Shown: positions 1-9,873, counted from the stretch's first letter. The stretch is DNA of 64,000 nucleotides from Pseudomonas lini (GCF_964063345.1 NZ_OZ061318.1:3596001-3660000); one strand, 5' to 3'. The notes: a model not told the origin generated them from the sequence alone. Numbers and translations are program-made.

Positions 1-100
1 ATGGCGCAAACAGCCAGTCCGGGGCGTCACGGTAGATCTTCTGCAGGTCTTGCTGATCCTGATAAGTGGCTTGGTTCAGCAGCTCGACAATGATCGGCAT
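1..100 (-). CDS. N-terminal fragment of a PanZ/GNAT-like protein (cut by window edge)
   Basis: Only the first 33 codons are inside the window, starting at the ATG complementary to 98-100, with a GGGAG ribosome site just upstream. The peptide begins MPIIVELLNQATYQDQQDL and continues to DAPDWLFAP. From memory this resembles the start of Pseudomonas proteins annotated as acetyl-CoA sensor PanZ-like / GNAT acetyltransferases, but the acetyl-CoA binding region lies outside the window, so the family cannot be confirmed here. It is divergent from the MFS gene at 356 across a 255-bp gap in which I see no REP element. Confidence 0.5.
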   Translation of the reverse strand, partial: MPIIVELLNQATYQDQQDLQKIYRDAPDWLFAP

Positions 101-355
101 GGTGTCTCCCTTGAAAGTAATCGCGTGAAAACAAATTGTTGCGGTTGTACGAGAACAGACGACTTACAAAAAGGTGATATCACTTTGGTTTTTCTGTCAC
201 GTGCAAATGGTAACCTCTGCCCGTTCGTCCGTCCTTATCGCGACGTGATGTCGCACCAAAATGGAGCTTCACCTAAAAAACAGTCATGCCTGCGTGCATA
301 AAGGCTGGGGGTGAAGAGCGGCTGGCGAACCATACTAATAATTGGGGGATTTACC

Positions 356-2020
356 ATGACTACCAGCATCACGGCGGACGGCATCAAAGCCGACCAGCCC
401 GCGTTCCTGTCCAAGGAGCGCATCATCGCCAAGCCCGGTTTCAACCGTTGGCTGGTACCACCGGCCGCTCTGGCCATCCACCTGTGCATCGGCATGGCCT
501 ATGGCTTTTCGGTGTTCTGGTTGCCGTTGTCCAAAGCCCTGGGCGTCACCAAGGCCGTGACTTGCGCGCCGGACATGAGCTTCATCGCTCAGGTCTTTTC
601 GTCTCAATGCGACTGGCCGATCTCGATGCTCGGCTGGATCTACACCCTGTTCTTCATCTTCCTTGGCTGCTCGGCAGCCATCTGGGGCGGCTGGCTGGAA
701 CACGCAGGTCCGCGCAAGGCCGGTGTGGTGTCGGCACTGTGCTGGTGTGGCGGTCTGCTGATTTCGGCGCTGGGGGTCTATACCCACCAGATCTGGCTGA
801 TGTGGATCGGCTCCGGGGTCATTGGCGGTATTGGCCTGGGGCTGGGTTACATCTCGCCGGTCTCGACCCTGATCAAGTGGTTCCCGGACAAGCGCGGCAT
901 GGCCACAGGCATGGCGATCATGGGCTTCGGCGGTGGCGCGATGGTGGGTGCCCCACTGGCCGCAGCGCTGATGGGCCACTTCGCTTCGCCAACCAGCGTG
1001 GGCGTATGGCAGAGCTTCCTGGTAATGGCCGCGATCTACTTCGTGTTCATGATCGGTGGCGCGCTGTCCTACCGCGTTCCGCCAACCGGCTGGAAGCCTG
1101 AAGGCTGGACTGCTCCGGCAAAAAAAGCCTCGAACTCGATGATCACTCACCGTCACGTCCATGTGAATGTGGCGTGGAAAACCCCGCAATTCCGTCTGGT
1201 GTGGCTGGTGCTGTGCCTGAACGTTTCGGCGGGTATCGGCATCCTTGGCATGGCTTCGCCGCTGTTGCAGGAAGTCTTCGCCGGTAAATTGCTGGGTACC
1301 GACCAGACGTTTGGTCAGCTGGATGCCGGGCAACTGGCCTCGATCGCAGCGATTGCGGCCGGCTTCACCGGTTTGCTGAGCTTGTTCAACATTGGTGGCC
1401 GGTTCTTCTGGGCTTCGTTCTCGGACTACCTGGGCCGCAAAAACACTTATTTCGTGTTCTTCGCCCTCGGATTCGCGCTGTACGCGCTGATCCCGAACCT
1501 CGGTCACCTGGGCAACGTTGCGCTGTTCGTGGCGGCGTTCTGCATCATCCTGTCGATGTATGGCGGCGGTTTTGCGACGGTACCGGCTTATCTGGCTGAC
1601 TTGTTCGGTACGCAAATGGTCGGCGCGATTCACGGTCGTCTGCTGACGGCGTGGGCGGCGGCGGGTGTGTTGGGGCCGGTGTTGGTGAACTACCTGCGTG
1701 AATATCAGCTGAGCATCGGCGTTGAACGTGCCGCGGCTTACGACATCACCCTGTACATTCTCGCGGGCCTGCTGGTGCTGGGTTTCCTGTGCAACCTGAT
1801 GGTTCGCCCGGTGGCCGACAAGTACTTCATGACCGACGCTGAACTGGCGGCCGAACAGGCGCTGGGCCATGACAAGGGTGCTGATGCCAGCACCGTGCTG
1901 GAGTGGAAAGCGGATGCGGGCACCAAGCCGTTGGCGGTGGCTGCGTGGCTGGTGGTGGGCATTCCGTTGGCGTGGGGTGTTTGGGTGACGCTGCAGAAGA
2001 CTGCGGTGTTGTTCCATTAA
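356..2020 (+). CDS. OFA-family (oxalate/formate antiporter-like) MFS transporter
   Basis: A 554-residue polytopic inner-membrane protein. The start at 356 is preferred over the upstream in-frame ATG at 311 because GGGGGA lies just upstream and the family begins with a short hydrophilic tail before the first helix. An unusually long first periplasmic loop (about residues 70-90) contains two cysteines. The PDKRGMATG segment near residue 185 matches the MFS cytoplasmic loop signature, and a long central cytoplasmic loop follows helix 6. The C-terminus carries an extra hydrophobic segment. OFA members exchange organic anions such as oxalate and formate, or carry other monocarboxylates; the substrate cannot be read from sequence. 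It is followed by a REPIN and is not co-transcribed with his in any obvious way. Confidence 0.85.
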   Translation: MTTSITADGIKADQPAFLSKERIIAKPGFNRWLVPPAALAIHLCIGMAYGFSVFWLPLSKALGVTKAVTCAPDMSFIAQVFSSQCDWPISMLGWIYTLFFIFLGCSAAIWGGWLEHAGPRKAGVVSALCWCGGLLISALGVYTHQIWLMWIGSGVIGGIGLGLGYISPVSTLIKWFPDKRGMATGMAIMGFGGGAMVGAPLAAALMGHFASPTSVGVWQSFLVMAAIYFVFMIGGALSYRVPPTGWKPEGWTAPAKKASNSMITHRHVHVNVAWKTPQFRLVWLVLCLNVSAGIGILGMASPLLQEVFAGKLLGTDQTFGQLDAGQLASIAAIAAGFTGLLSLFNIGGRFFWASFSDYLGRKNTYFVFFALGFALYALIPNLGHLGNVALFVAAFCIILSMYGGGFATVPAYLADLFGTQMVGAIHGRLLTAWAAAGVLGPVLVNYLREYQLSIGVERAAAYDITLYILAGLLVLGFLCNLMVRPVADKYFMTDAELAAEQALGHDKGADASTVLEWKADAGTKPLAVAAWLVVGIPLAWGVWVTLQKTAVLFH

Positions 2021-2036
2021 GTAAACGCATCATCCC

Positions 2037-2126
2037 TGTGGGAGCGAGCCTGCTCGCGATAGCGGTCTGACAGTCGACAGAGATGTTGAATGTGGAGGCC
2101 TCATCGCGAGCAGGCTCGCTCCCACA
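2037..2126. repeat. REPIN (inverted REP pair)
   Basis: Two inverted copies of the REP core TGTGGGAGCGAGCCTGCTCG flank a short non-conserved middle. It lies in the gap between the MFS transporter and hisB. Confidence 0.9.
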
Positions 2127-2216
2127 TTTGTTTCGCGTTTTAATGAAACTGCTTGTACTGACATGTCTATCCCCGACAGCAGGGGATTCACTCCGTCAGT
2201 GATATCACCTCTCGTG

Positions 2217-2245
2217 TTTCTGTTTAGCGCCCGCGACCCTATAAT
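2217..2245 (+). promoter_or_regulatory. Candidate sigma-70 promoter of the hisB operon
   Basis: A perfect TATAAT at 2240-2245 lies 40 bases before the hisB start. At the proper 17-base spacing the -35 position reads TTTCTG, a weak match, so the call rests mainly on the -10 box and its position. Confidence 0.5.
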
Positions 2246-2285
2246 GGCTGCCTTTTTCGCCCCAATGATTTTTGCGGAGCTGGTG

Positions 2286-2879
2286 ATGGCCGAACGTATG
2301 GCGTCTGTCGAGCGCGACACTCTGGAAACCCAGATCAAAGCCTCGATCAACCTGGATGGCACCGGAAAGGCCCGATTTGATATCGGTGTACCTTTTCTTG
2401 AGCACATGCTGGACCAGATCGCCCGTCACGGGCTGATCGACCTGGATATTGTCAGCAAGGGCGACCTGCATATCGACGACCACCACACGGTGGAAGACGT
2501 CGGTATCACCCTGGGTCAGGCCTTCGCCAAAGCCATCGGCGACAAGAAAGGCATCCGTCGCTACGGCCATGCCTACGTGCCGCTCGATGAAGCGCTGTCG
2601 CGCGTGGTGATCGACTTCTCCGGCCGCCCTGGCCTGCAGATGCATGTTCCTTATACCCGCGCGACCGTCGGCGGTTTCGACGTTGACCTGTTCCAGGAAT
2701 TCTTCCAGGGCTTCGTCAACCACGCCCTCGTCAGCCTGCACATCGACAATCTGCGTGGCACCAACACCCACCACCAGATCGAGACCGTGTTCAAGGCTTT
2801 CGGCCGCGCACTTCGCATGGCCGTGGAGCTGGATGACCGCATGGCCGGTCAGATGCCGTCGACCAAAGGCGTTCTGTAA
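2286..2879 (+). CDS. hisB: Imidazoleglycerol-phosphate dehydratase
   Basis: Converts imidazole glycerol phosphate to imidazole acetol phosphate in histidine synthesis. The 197-residue length is normal for the monofunctional bacterial enzyme; there is no phosphatase domain. The manganese-binding HHTVED motif is at residues 66-71, and the second metal motif appears near [11 protein letters not shown]. The start at 2286 ([10 protein letters not shown]) has a GGAG ribosome site; an upstream in-frame ATG at 2163 lies before the -10 box and is unlikely. The stop overlaps the hisH start (TAATG), indicating translational coupling. First gene of hisB-hisH-DUF2164-hisA-hisF. Confidence 0.98.
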   Translation: MAERMASVERDTLETQIKASINLDGTGKARFDIGVPFLEHMLDQIARHGLIDLDIVSKGDLHIDDHHTVEDVGITLGQAFAKAIGDKKGIRRYGHAYVPLDEALSRVVIDFSGRPGLQMHVPYTRATVGGFDVDLFQEFFQGFVNHALVSLHIDNLRGTNTHHQIETVFKAFGRALRMAVELDDRMAGQMPSTKGVL

Positions 2880-3517
2880 TGCAGACGGTCGCGGTTATCG
2901 ATTACGGCATGGGCAACCTGCACTCGGTGGCCAAGGCTCTCGAGCACGTCGGTGCCGGCAAGGTGCTGATCACCAGCGATGCCGATGTGATTCGCGAAGC
3001 CGACCGGGTGGTATTCCCCGGCGTCGGCGCGATTCGCGATTGCATGGCGGAGATCCGTCGCCTGGGTTTCGACACGCTGGTGCGTGAAGTCAGCCAGGAC
3101 CGTCCGTTCCTCGGCATTTGCGTCGGCATGCAAGCCTTGCTCGACAGCAGTGAAGAGAACAACGGCGTGGACTGCATTGGCCTGTTTCCGGGCCAGGTGA
3201 AGTTCTTCGGCAAAGGTTTGCACGAAGACGGCGAACACCTGAAAGTGCCGCACATGGGCTGGAACGAAGTGAAGCAGACGGTAGAACACCCGTTGTGGCA
3301 CAACATTCCAGACCTGGCGCGTTTCTACTTCGTGCACAGCTACTACATCGCTGCCGGCAATGCGCGGCAGGTGGTGGGCAGCGGTCACTACGGTGTCGAT
3401 TTCGCCGCTGCGCTGGCCGATGGCTCGCGTTTCGCCGTGCAGTTCCACCCGGAGAAGAGCCATACCCATGGCCTGCAATTGCTGCAGAACTTCGCTGCGT
3501 GGGATGGTCGCTGGTAA
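2879..3517 (+). CDS. hisH: Imidazole glycerol phosphate synthase, glutaminase subunit
   Basis: Class I glutamine amidotransferase that hydrolyses glutamine and channels ammonia to HisF. The nucleophile elbow GICVGMQ puts the catalytic cysteine at residue 81, and the His-Glu pair is in QFHPEKS (His190, Glu192). At 212 residues it is full length. Its ATG shares one base with the hisB stop. Its partner HisF is three genes downstream, and the next gene begins immediately after its stop codon. Confidence 0.98.
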   Translation: MQTVAVIDYGMGNLHSVAKALEHVGAGKVLITSDADVIREADRVVFPGVGAIRDCMAEIRRLGFDTLVREVSQDRPFLGICVGMQALLDSSEENNGVDCIGLFPGQVKFFGKGLHEDGEHLKVPHMGWNEVKQTVEHPLWHNIPDLARFYFVHSYYIAAGNARQVVGSGHYGVDFAAALADGSRFAVQFHPEKSHTHGLQLLQNFAAWDGRW

Positions 3518-3775
3518 ATGGCTGCCAAAAAGAAGCCGCCGATCCTGACCCTCACTCCCGAGCAGGAGAACGAGGCCAATCACAAGATCAAACGCTTCAT
3601 GGAGGATCGCTTCGAGCTGGACCTGGGTTCGTTCGAAGCGGCTGAAATCCTTGAGCTGTTTACCCGCGAAATTGCTCCGCACTATTACAACAGGGCGATT
3701 TTCGATGTGCAGACGCACCTCAAAGAGAGGTTCGAAAGCATCGAAAGCGACCTGTGGGCGCTCGAGAAAAACTGA
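3518..3775 (+). CDS. DUF2164 family small protein
   Basis: An 85-residue, charged, probably cytosolic protein. The mid part (KRFMEDRFELDLGSFEAAEILELFTREIAPHYYN, read in pieces) fits the DUF2164 family, whose function is unknown. It starts on the base after the hisH stop and sits between hisH and hisA, an insertion that I believe is conserved in Pseudomonas his operons; that conservation is recall, not tested. No signal peptide, membrane segment or catalytic motif is visible. Confidence 0.85.
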   Translation: MAAKKKPPILTLTPEQENEANHKIKRFMEDRFELDLGSFEAAEILELFTREIAPHYYNRAIFDVQTHLKERFESIESDLWALEKN

Positions 3776-3817
3776 TTTCCGAGCGAAGCTGAATACTCGA
3801 ATTTGAAGGTTTGCCAG

Positions 3818-4555
3818 ATGCTGATTATTCCCGCTATCGATCTCAAAGACGGTGCCTGTGTTCGTCTGCGCCAGGGCCGCATGGAAGATTCCACGGTGTT
3901 CTCCGATGACCCGGTGAGCATGGCAGCCAAGTGGGTGGAAGGCGGTTGCCGCCGTCTGCATCTGGTCGACCTGAACGGTGCTTTCGAAGGCCAGCCGGTC
4001 AACGGCGAAGTGGTCACCGCCATCGCCAAGCGCTACCCGAACCTGCCGATTCAGATCGGCGGCGGCATCCGCTCGCTGGAAACCATCGAACACTACGTGA
4101 AAGCGGGCGTGAGCTACGTGATCATCGGCACCAAAGCCGTGAAAGATCCGGCTTTCGTTGCTGAAGCCTGCCGCGCGTTCCCGGGCAAAGTGATCGTGGG
4201 GCTGGATGCCAAAGACGGTTTTGTCGCCACCGATGGCTGGGCTGAAATCAGCACCATCCAGGTGATCGACCTGGCCAGGCAATTCGAAGCCGACGGCGTG
4301 TCCGCGATCGTTTATACCGACATCGCCAAAGACGGCATGATGCAGGGCTGCAACGTTTCGTACACCGCCGCCCTGGCCGCTGCGACGAAGATTCCGGTGA
4401 TCGCTTCCGGCGGCATCCACAATCTGGGTGACATCAAGTCGCTGCTCGACGCCAAGGCGCCAGGCATCATCGGCGCCATCACCGGCCGGGCGATTTACGA
4501 AGGCACCCTCGATGTCGCTGAAGCGCAAGCTTTCTGCGATTCGTACAAAGGCTGA
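3818..4555 (+). CDS. hisA: 1-(5-phosphoribosyl)-5-[(5-phosphoribosylamino)methylideneamino]imidazole-4-carboxamide isomerase
   Basis: Amadori isomerisation of ProFAR to PRFAR, the fourth step of histidine synthesis. A 245-residue half-barrel-duplicated (beta/alpha)8 protein. The first catalytic aspartate is Asp8 in IPAIDLKDG and the second is in TDIAKDGMM. Phosphate-binding loops appear as GGGIR and ASGGI. The ATG at 3818 is chosen over the TTG at 3803 because it gives the canonical [12 protein letters not shown] start. Nine bases separate it from hisF. Confidence 0.98.
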   Translation: MLIIPAIDLKDGACVRLRQGRMEDSTVFSDDPVSMAAKWVEGGCRRLHLVDLNGAFEGQPVNGEVVTAIAKRYPNLPIQIGGGIRSLETIEHYVKAGVSYVIIGTKAVKDPAFVAEACRAFPGKVIVGLDAKDGFVATDGWAEISTIQVIDLARQFEADGVSAIVYTDIAKDGMMQGCNVSYTAALAAATKIPVIASGGIHNLGDIKSLLDAKAPGIIGAITGRAIYEGTLDVAEAQAFCDSYKG

Positions 4556-4564
4556 GGACTCACC

Positions 4565-5335
4565 ATGGCGCTGGCCAAACGCATCATCCCTTGCCTGGAC
4601 GTGGATAACGGCCGGGTGGTCAAGGGCGTCAAGTTCGAGAACATTCGCGACGCCGGCGACCCGGTGGAAATCGCCCGTCGCTACGATGAACAGGGTGCCG
4701 ACGAGATTACTTTTCTCGACATCACCGCCAGCGTCGATGGCCGCGACACCACGCTGCATACCGTCGAACGCATGGCCAGCCAGGTGTTCATCCCGCTGAC
4801 CGTGGGTGGCGGCGTACGTACCGTGCAGGACATTCGCAACTTGCTCAATGCCGGTGCGGACAAGGTATCGATCAACACCGCTGCGGTGTTCAACCCGGAG
4901 TTCGTCGGCGAAGCGGCTCAGCATTTCGGCTCGCAATGCATCGTCGTCGCCATCGACGCGAAGAAAGTTTCCGGTCCGGGCGAAACCCCGCGCTGGGAAA
5001 TCTTCACCCACGGTGGTCGCAAGCCAACCGGTCTCGACGCGGTTGAGTGGGCGAAGAAGATGGAAGGCCTCGGTGCCGGCGAAATCCTGCTGACCAGCAT
5101 GGACCAGGACGGTATGAAAAACGGCTTCGACCTGGGCGTCACCCGCGCCATCAGCGATGCGCTGGGGATTCCGGTGATCGCGTCCGGTGGTGTCGGCAAC
5201 TTGCAGCACTTGGCCGACGGCATCCTCGAAGGCCACGCCAGCGCGGTGCTGGCGGCGAGTATTTTCCACTTCGGCGAATACACCGTGCAGGAAGCCAAGG
5301 CTTACATGGCTCGTCGCGGCATCGTGATGCGCTAA
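4565..5335 (+). CDS. hisF: Imidazole glycerol phosphate synthase, cyclase subunit
   Basis: Uses ammonia from HisH to convert PRFAR to imidazole glycerol phosphate and AICAR. A 256-residue (beta/alpha)8 barrel with catalytic aspartates at Asp12 ([10 protein letters not shown]) and in the [10 protein letters not shown] segment. Phosphate loops VGGGVR and ASGGVG are present. It ends the his run; no intrinsic terminator is obvious before the next gene 73 bases away. Confidence 0.98.
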   Translation: MALAKRIIPCLDVDNGRVVKGVKFENIRDAGDPVEIARRYDEQGADEITFLDITASVDGRDTTLHTVERMASQVFIPLTVGGGVRTVQDIRNLLNAGADKVSINTAAVFNPEFVGEAAQHFGSQCIVVAIDAKKVSGPGETPRWEIFTHGGRKPTGLDAVEWAKKMEGLGAGEILLTSMDQDGMKNGFDLGVTRAISDALGIPVIASGGVGNLQHLADGILEGHASAVLAASIFHFGEYTVQEAKAYMARRGIVMR

Positions 5336-5408
5336 ACAGTACAGGCCAGTGGACAGCATGGCGGGCTCAAGGCACTCTTGGGCACGCCATGGATTTCGGT
5401 AGCCCGAC

Positions 5409-6164
5409 ATGCTTAAACGTCTTCTTCTTGTCCTCGCCAGCGCTTCTCTGTTGTTCATCAACGGAGTTCACGCCGAAGAAAATCCCGGCACCGGTCTGGT
5501 GTTGCTGACGGAAAACTTCCCGCCGTACAACATGGCGAAGAACGGCAAAAATTTCGCTCAGGACGAGAACATCAACGGCATTGCCGTGGACGTTGTCCGT
5601 GAGATGTTCAAACGCGCCGACATCACTTACAGCCTGACGCTACGTTTCCCCTGGGAGCGAATCTACAAACTCGCCCTGGAAAAACCCGGTTATGGCGTGT
5701 TCGTTATGGCGCGATTGCCGGACCGCGAGAAACTCTTCAAGTGGGTCGGCCCTATCGGCCCGGACGACTGGATCATGCTGGCCAAGGCCGATAGCAAGAT
5801 CACCCTCGAGTCGTTGGAGCAGGCGCGCAAATACAAGATTGGCGCCTACAAGGGCGATGCGATTGCCGAGACGCTGGCCAAGCAAGGACTGAAACCGATT
5901 GTTGTGCTGCGCGATCAAGACAACGCCAAAAAACTGGTCAACGGCCAGATCGACCTGTGGGCCACCGGTGATCCGGCAGGCCGCTATCTGGCGCGCCAGG
6001 AAGGCGTGAACGGGCTCAAGACCGTGCTGCGCTTCAACAGCGCCGAGTTGTACCTGGCGCTGAATAAAGACGTGCCGGACGAAACCGTCGCCAAGCTGCA
6101 AGCCGCGCTGGATCAGCTGCGCAAGGAAGGCGTGGTAGACGAGATCATGTCGCGGTATTTGTAG
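5409..6164 (+). CDS. Periplasmic type 2 solute-binding-like protein (amino-acid ABC type)
   Basis: A 251-residue protein with a clear signal peptide (MLKRLLLVLASASLLFINGVHA, cleaved near residue 22) and a single PBP type 2 fold: GLVLLTENFPPYN opens the first lobe and the hinge region follows DIWATGDPAG-like sequence near residue 185. The family binds polar amino acids or related solutes, but many such stand-alone proteins in Pseudomonas have no cognate permease, and none is encoded nearby here. Ligand unknown. It is followed by a REPIN. Confidence 0.85.
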   Translation: MLKRLLLVLASASLLFINGVHAEENPGTGLVLLTENFPPYNMAKNGKNFAQDENINGIAVDVVREMFKRADITYSLTLRFPWERIYKLALEKPGYGVFVMARLPDREKLFKWVGPIGPDDWIMLAKADSKITLESLEQARKYKIGAYKGDAIAETLAKQGLKPIVVLRDQDNAKKLVNGQIDLWATGDPAGRYLARQEGVNGLKTVLRFNSAELYLALNKDVPDETVAKLQAALDQLRKEGVVDEIMSRYL

Positions 6165-6200
6165 CGTTCAACGCCCAACCGTCTGGCATGCCTATACCAA

Positions 6201-6290
6201 TGTGGGAGCGAGCCTGTTCGCGATGAAGGAGTGTCAGTCGACATCATTGTTGTCTGACATACCGCCATCGCGAGCAGGCTCGCTCCCACA
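6201..6290. repeat. REPIN (inverted REP pair)
   Basis: Inverted copies of TGTGGGAGCGAGCCTGTTCG and its complement, between two convergent genes. Confidence 0.88.
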
Positions 6291-6311
6291 GTGGTTTTGT
6301 GGTGCGGCAAG

Positions 6312-7094
6312 TTAGCGGTAGACGCCATCCTTGCCATGCGCAGCCGTCGCGCGATTGCCGCGCACACTGATCATCTGTTTGATGTCGATCCAGTCAATGC
6401 CCTGAGCCTTGAGCTTGGGCAATTCACGTTCAAGCACCGCCAATGTCTGCGGATACGGATGCCCGATCATCACCGCAGAACCCTGCTTTCGCGCCAGGCT
6501 GATAGCCGTCTGTAGCTGAGTAAAAATGGCGGCTTCAGTGGGCTCGTCATCGAGGAACACATCCCGCGAAACGCTCGCCAAACCGATCTTCTGCGCCTCG
6601 GCGGCCGCCACGGTTTGCGCGCTGGTGCGGCTGTCGACGAAGAACTTGTGCCGCCGCTGCAAGTCCGCCATCAGCCAGGCCATGGCCGGTTGCTGAACGG
6701 TCATGCGGCTGCCCATGTGGTTGTTGATGCCAGCGGTATACGGCACAGCCTGGAACGCCGCATTCAAGCGCTTTTCGAGCTCTTCGATGGGCAACTCGGG
6801 ATGCCAGGCAAACGGCCCGGTGGCCGGGTCCATGGGCATGTGCAGGATGACGATCTTGCCGGCGCGATGGGCTTCGCGAGCGAATTCGGTGGCGTGGGGC
6901 GTATCGGGCATGATTGCCGTGGTGACCGGGCCGGGCAGGGCCAACACGCGGCGATCCCGGGGCAGGTTCTGCCCCAGGTCATCGATGATCAGGCTCAGAT
7001 AAGCCTTGTGAGGTGTGGCCGCTGTTGTGGCAGGCGCCGCGTGAGCGACACCCGCCAGACAGCACAGCAGACCGAGGAGCAACCGCAGGCGCAT
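6312..7094 (-). CDS. YibQ-type divergent polysaccharide deacetylase family protein
   Basis: A 260-residue exported protein with signal peptide MRLRLLLGLLCCLAGVAHA. The SLIIDDLGQNLPRDRR motif supplies the Asp-Asp pair typical of the divergent polysaccharide deacetylase (DUF610/YibQ) family; later motifs are LHMPMDP, NNHMGSRMT and GHPYPQTL. Enzymatic activity is unproven for the family. It lies one base after the ctpA stop. The envC-ctpA-yibQ order behind gpmI resembles the E. coli gpmM-envC-yibQ cluster, which hints at a role linked to cell-wall remodelling in the periplasm. Confidence 0.9.
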   Translation of the reverse strand: MRLRLLLGLLCCLAGVAHAAPATTAATPHKAYLSLIIDDLGQNLPRDRRVLALPGPVTTAIMPDTPHATEFAREAHRAGKIVILHMPMDPATGPFAWHPELPIEELEKRLNAAFQAVPYTAGINNHMGSRMTVQQPAMAWLMADLQRRHKFFVDSRTSAQTVAAAEAQKIGLASVSRDVFLDDEPTEAAIFTQLQTAISLARKQGSAVMIGHPYPQTLAVLERELPKLKAQGIDWIDIKQMISVRGNRATAAHGKDGVYR

Positions 7095-7095
7095 C

Positions 7096-8415
7096 TCAGC
7101 GGCCGGAGGTGATGCTCAGCCCTTTGAGCAGGCTCAGGGCCTGAGCCAACTGGTAATCGTCATCCTGTGGCATGGCCTTGGCTTTGCCACTGGAACCAGT
7201 CGGTTTGTCGGCGCCGCCATTGCCATTGCCCAGGTGACCTTGCAGATCGGCTTCCTTGAAGTATTCGCCGTCTTGCTCATTAGTGATCTTGGCCTTGCGC
7301 ACTTCGATGTCCGGGACGATGCCCTGTGCCTGGATCGAGCGGCCGTTCGGCGTGTAGTACAGCGCCGTGGTGATTTTCAGTGCACGTTCGTTGTTCAGTG
7401 GCAACACGGTCTGGACCGAGCCTTTGCCGAAACTGGTGGTGCCCATGACCACTGCTCGTTTCTGATCCTGCAATGCTCCGGCGACAATTTCCGAGGCCGA
7501 GGCGCTGCCGCCATTGATCAGTACGACCATTGGCACGGCTTCACTTTCGTCCTTGCCGGTGGCGGAGAAGCGCAGTTCGGAGTTGGCGATGCGGCCCTTG
7601 GTGTACACGATCAGGCCCTTGGTGATGAAGTGGTCGACCACTTCCACCGCCGATTGCAGCACGCCGCCCGGGTTGTTGCGCAGGTCGAGGACGATACCGC
7701 TGAGCTTCTTGCCATTGTCCTTGCGCAGCTTGGCCAGGGCCTTGGAGACCTCTTCGCCGGTCTTGACCTGGAACTGGGTGATGCGGATGTAGCCGTAGCC
7801 GGACTCCAGCAACTGGCTCTTCACGCTCTTCACTTGAATGATTGCGCGGACCAGCGTCACGTCGAATGGCGCACCGCCGTCGCGCACCAGGGTCAGGGTG
7901 ATCTTCTGGCCGATCTTGCCGCGCATCTTGTCCACGGCTTCGGTCATGCTCTGGCCGCGAGTCGGCTGGCCGTTGATCTTGACGATGAAGTCGCCGGCCT
8001 GAATGCCAGCCTTGGAGGCCGGGGTGTCATCAATGGGCGAAACCACTTTGATGAAACCGTCTTCGGCACCGACTTCGATGCCCAGGCCGCCGAATTCGCC
8101 GCTGGTGCTTTCCTGCAATTCAGCGAAGTCTTCCGGGCCCAGATAGGCGGAGTGCGGGTCGAGGTTGCTGAGCATGCCTTTGATGGCGTTTTCCAGCAGG
8201 GTCTTGTCGTCCACCGGTTCTACGTAGGCTGCCTTGATCCGGTCCATGACTTCGGCAAAGGTGCGCAACTCGTCCAGCGGCAATGGCGCCTTGGTGGTCG
8301 CAGCGGTGCCGGCAGGTGCGACCGCCGGAGCCGGTTGAGCAGCAAACGCCAACGGCGCGCCGATCACCAGGGCAATCGTCAGGGCCAGCGAGGTAAGGCG
8401 GGACAAATACAGCAT
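7096..8415 (-). CDS. ctpA: Carboxyl-terminal processing protease (S41 family)
   Basis: A 439-residue periplasmic serine protease: signal peptide ending AFAAQ near residue 26, a PDZ domain around residues 100-185 (GLGIEVGAEDGFIKV), then the S41 catalytic domain. The nucleophile serine is in NGGSASASEIVAGAL and the catalytic lysine in TSFGKGSVQTV. In P. aeruginosa, CtpA acts with a lipoprotein partner on cell-wall hydrolases; that role is inferred here. Its position next to the amidase activator EnvC supports a cell-wall function. A glycine/serine-rich tail follows near residue 400. Confidence 0.95.
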   Translation of the reverse strand: MLYLSRLTSLALTIALVIGAPLAFAAQPAPAVAPAGTAATTKAPLPLDELRTFAEVMDRIKAAYVEPVDDKTLLENAIKGMLSNLDPHSAYLGPEDFAELQESTSGEFGGLGIEVGAEDGFIKVVSPIDDTPASKAGIQAGDFIVKINGQPTRGQSMTEAVDKMRGKIGQKITLTLVRDGGAPFDVTLVRAIIQVKSVKSQLLESGYGYIRITQFQVKTGEEVSKALAKLRKDNGKKLSGIVLDLRNNPGGVLQSAVEVVDHFITKGLIVYTKGRIANSELRFSATGKDESEAVPMVVLINGGSASASEIVAGALQDQKRAVVMGTTSFGKGSVQTVLPLNNERALKITTALYYTPNGRSIQAQGIVPDIEVRKAKITNEQDGEYFKEADLQGHLGNGNGGADKPTGSSGKAKAMPQDDDYQLAQALSLLKGLSITSGR

Positions 8416-8446
8416 GTCGAACGAACTCCTGAATTAGGTAACGTGC

Positions 8447-9739
8447 TTATCCTTGCGCACGACACCATTGCGCCGGATCACTCGGGTGACCCTGCTGACG
8501 AATAGCGAAATACAGCGCTGGTGTGTCCTGCCCGCCACTGCTACCGACAGTGGAGATGGACTCACCGGCTTTTACCACGTCACCCGCAGACTTGAGCAGC
8601 GTCTGGTTGTGACCATAAAGACTCAAAAAACCGTTGCCGTGGTCGAGAATCACCAGCAACCCGGCGCCACGCAGCCAGTCGGCAAACACCACGCGGCCGC
8701 CGTGAACGGCATGCACCTGGCTGCCGGCGGAAGCGCTGATCATCACGCCATCCCACTTGGTGCGGGCATCGTCGCCACGGCTTTCACCGAAGCGCGCCAG
8801 CAGTCGACCATCAACCGGCCATGGAAGTCTGCCGCGAGTGGAAGCAAAGGGACCGCCAAAGGTTTCGCCTGAACTTGAAACCAGTGCGCCGGGTGTCGAT
8901 TTAACGGGTTTGCGTGGGGCATCGGTGGCATCTGCTTCAGCCTGAGCCTCACGTAAACGCTTTTTTTCGGCTTCCTGCTGGGCGATCAGCGCTTTTTGCC
9001 GCGCCTCTTCTGCCTCTCGAGCCTGACGGGCCAAGGTTTCTTCAATGGTTTTAAGAACTTTAGACAGGTCTGCCTGATCCTGCTCGCGCGCCGCCAGTTT
9101 CTGGTCGCGGGCCTTCACGTCGTCGTTGAGCTTGGCCAGGACTTGCTGACGCTCTTGGCGGACCTTGTCGAGTTCGTCGCGCTGGCTGTCTAGGCTGCTT
9201 TTCTGCACCAGCAATTGCGCTTGCTGCAGGCCGATGTCTTTTTCGACATTGGCCAGTTGGCGCAGGGTTTCGTTGAAGTTCTTCAGCTGCTCCAGGCGGG
9301 CCTGGCTCAGGTAGTCGTAATAGGTGAGGGTGCGGGCGAATTTTTCCGGGTTCTGTTGATTGAGCAGCAGCTTGAGGTATTCCTGACGGCCGTTCTGATA
9401 GGCCGCACGGGCCTGGATGGCGATCAGTCGTTGCTGTTCAATGCGCGCGCTCTGGAGTTTTTTTTTCTCAGCATCGAGTCGCTGTAGCTCGGATTCGCTT
9501 TTCTTCAGCTCTTTTTGCAGGGCATCGACCTGCTTCTCGAGCTTGCCCATCTCGGTTTCGGTGCCTTTAAGGTCTTTCTGCACCCCGGATTTTTCTTCCT
9601 GGAGTTTACCCAGCAGTTTCTTCAGCTCGGCAATGTCCTGACGCGTGGCGTCCAACTGTTGTTGGGTTTGCGTGCGCTCGTCGGCAAAGGCCGGTTGAAG
9701 CAGGCAAGTCAGGGCAAGGGCTATCAGGACGCGAAGCAT
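8447..9739 (-). CDS. envC: Murein hydrolase activator EnvC
   Basis: A 430-residue periplasmic protein: signal peptide MLRVLIALALTCLLQPAFA, a long heptad-rich coiled coil (about residues 22-250, rich in Lys, Gln and Glu), a short linker, and a C-terminal LytM/M23 domain. The LytM zinc ligands are degenerate: the His-x3-Asp site is replaced by WDGVMI and the final HxH by YFAIR. This is the hallmark of EnvC, which activates amidases rather than cutting peptidoglycan itself. The start at 9739 is preferred over the upstream ATG at 9808 because only it places the signal peptide at the N-terminus. Located between gpmI and ctpA. Confidence 0.93.
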   Translation of the reverse strand: MLRVLIALALTCLLQPAFADERTQTQQQLDATRQDIAELKKLLGKLQEEKSGVQKDLKGTETEMGKLEKQVDALQKELKKSESELQRLDAEKKKLQSARIEQQRLIAIQARAAYQNGRQEYLKLLLNQQNPEKFARTLTYYDYLSQARLEQLKNFNETLRQLANVEKDIGLQQAQLLVQKSSLDSQRDELDKVRQERQQVLAKLNDDVKARDQKLAAREQDQADLSKVLKTIEETLARQAREAEEARQKALIAQQEAEKKRLREAQAEADATDAPRKPVKSTPGALVSSSGETFGGPFASTRGRLPWPVDGRLLARFGESRGDDARTKWDGVMISASAGSQVHAVHGGRVVFADWLRGAGLLVILDHGNGFLSLYGHNQTLLKSAGDVVKAGESISTVGSSGGQDTPALYFAIRQQGHPSDPAQWCRAQG

Positions 9740-9873
9740 AGAGGCGGGCGGCACCAGGGAAAGGGACGGCCTAGTATGCCCGCCAAGCGCAGCAAAAAAA
9801 ATGCCCAATTGGGGCTGTGTGATAACTGGAGTGGGGTTCAGGGGTAATTAGTCTTCGAAACCACCACAAACCA

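Noticed and set aside
335..2017. A 560-codon open frame antisense to the MFS transporter
   Set aside because: Arg/His/Gln-rich shadow translation with no recognisable domain; the sense strand encodes a clear transporter.
2849..5461. An 870-codon open frame antisense to hisH-hisA-hisF
   Set aside because: Composition matches a GC-rich antisense shadow, and four well-conserved his-region genes occupy the other strand.
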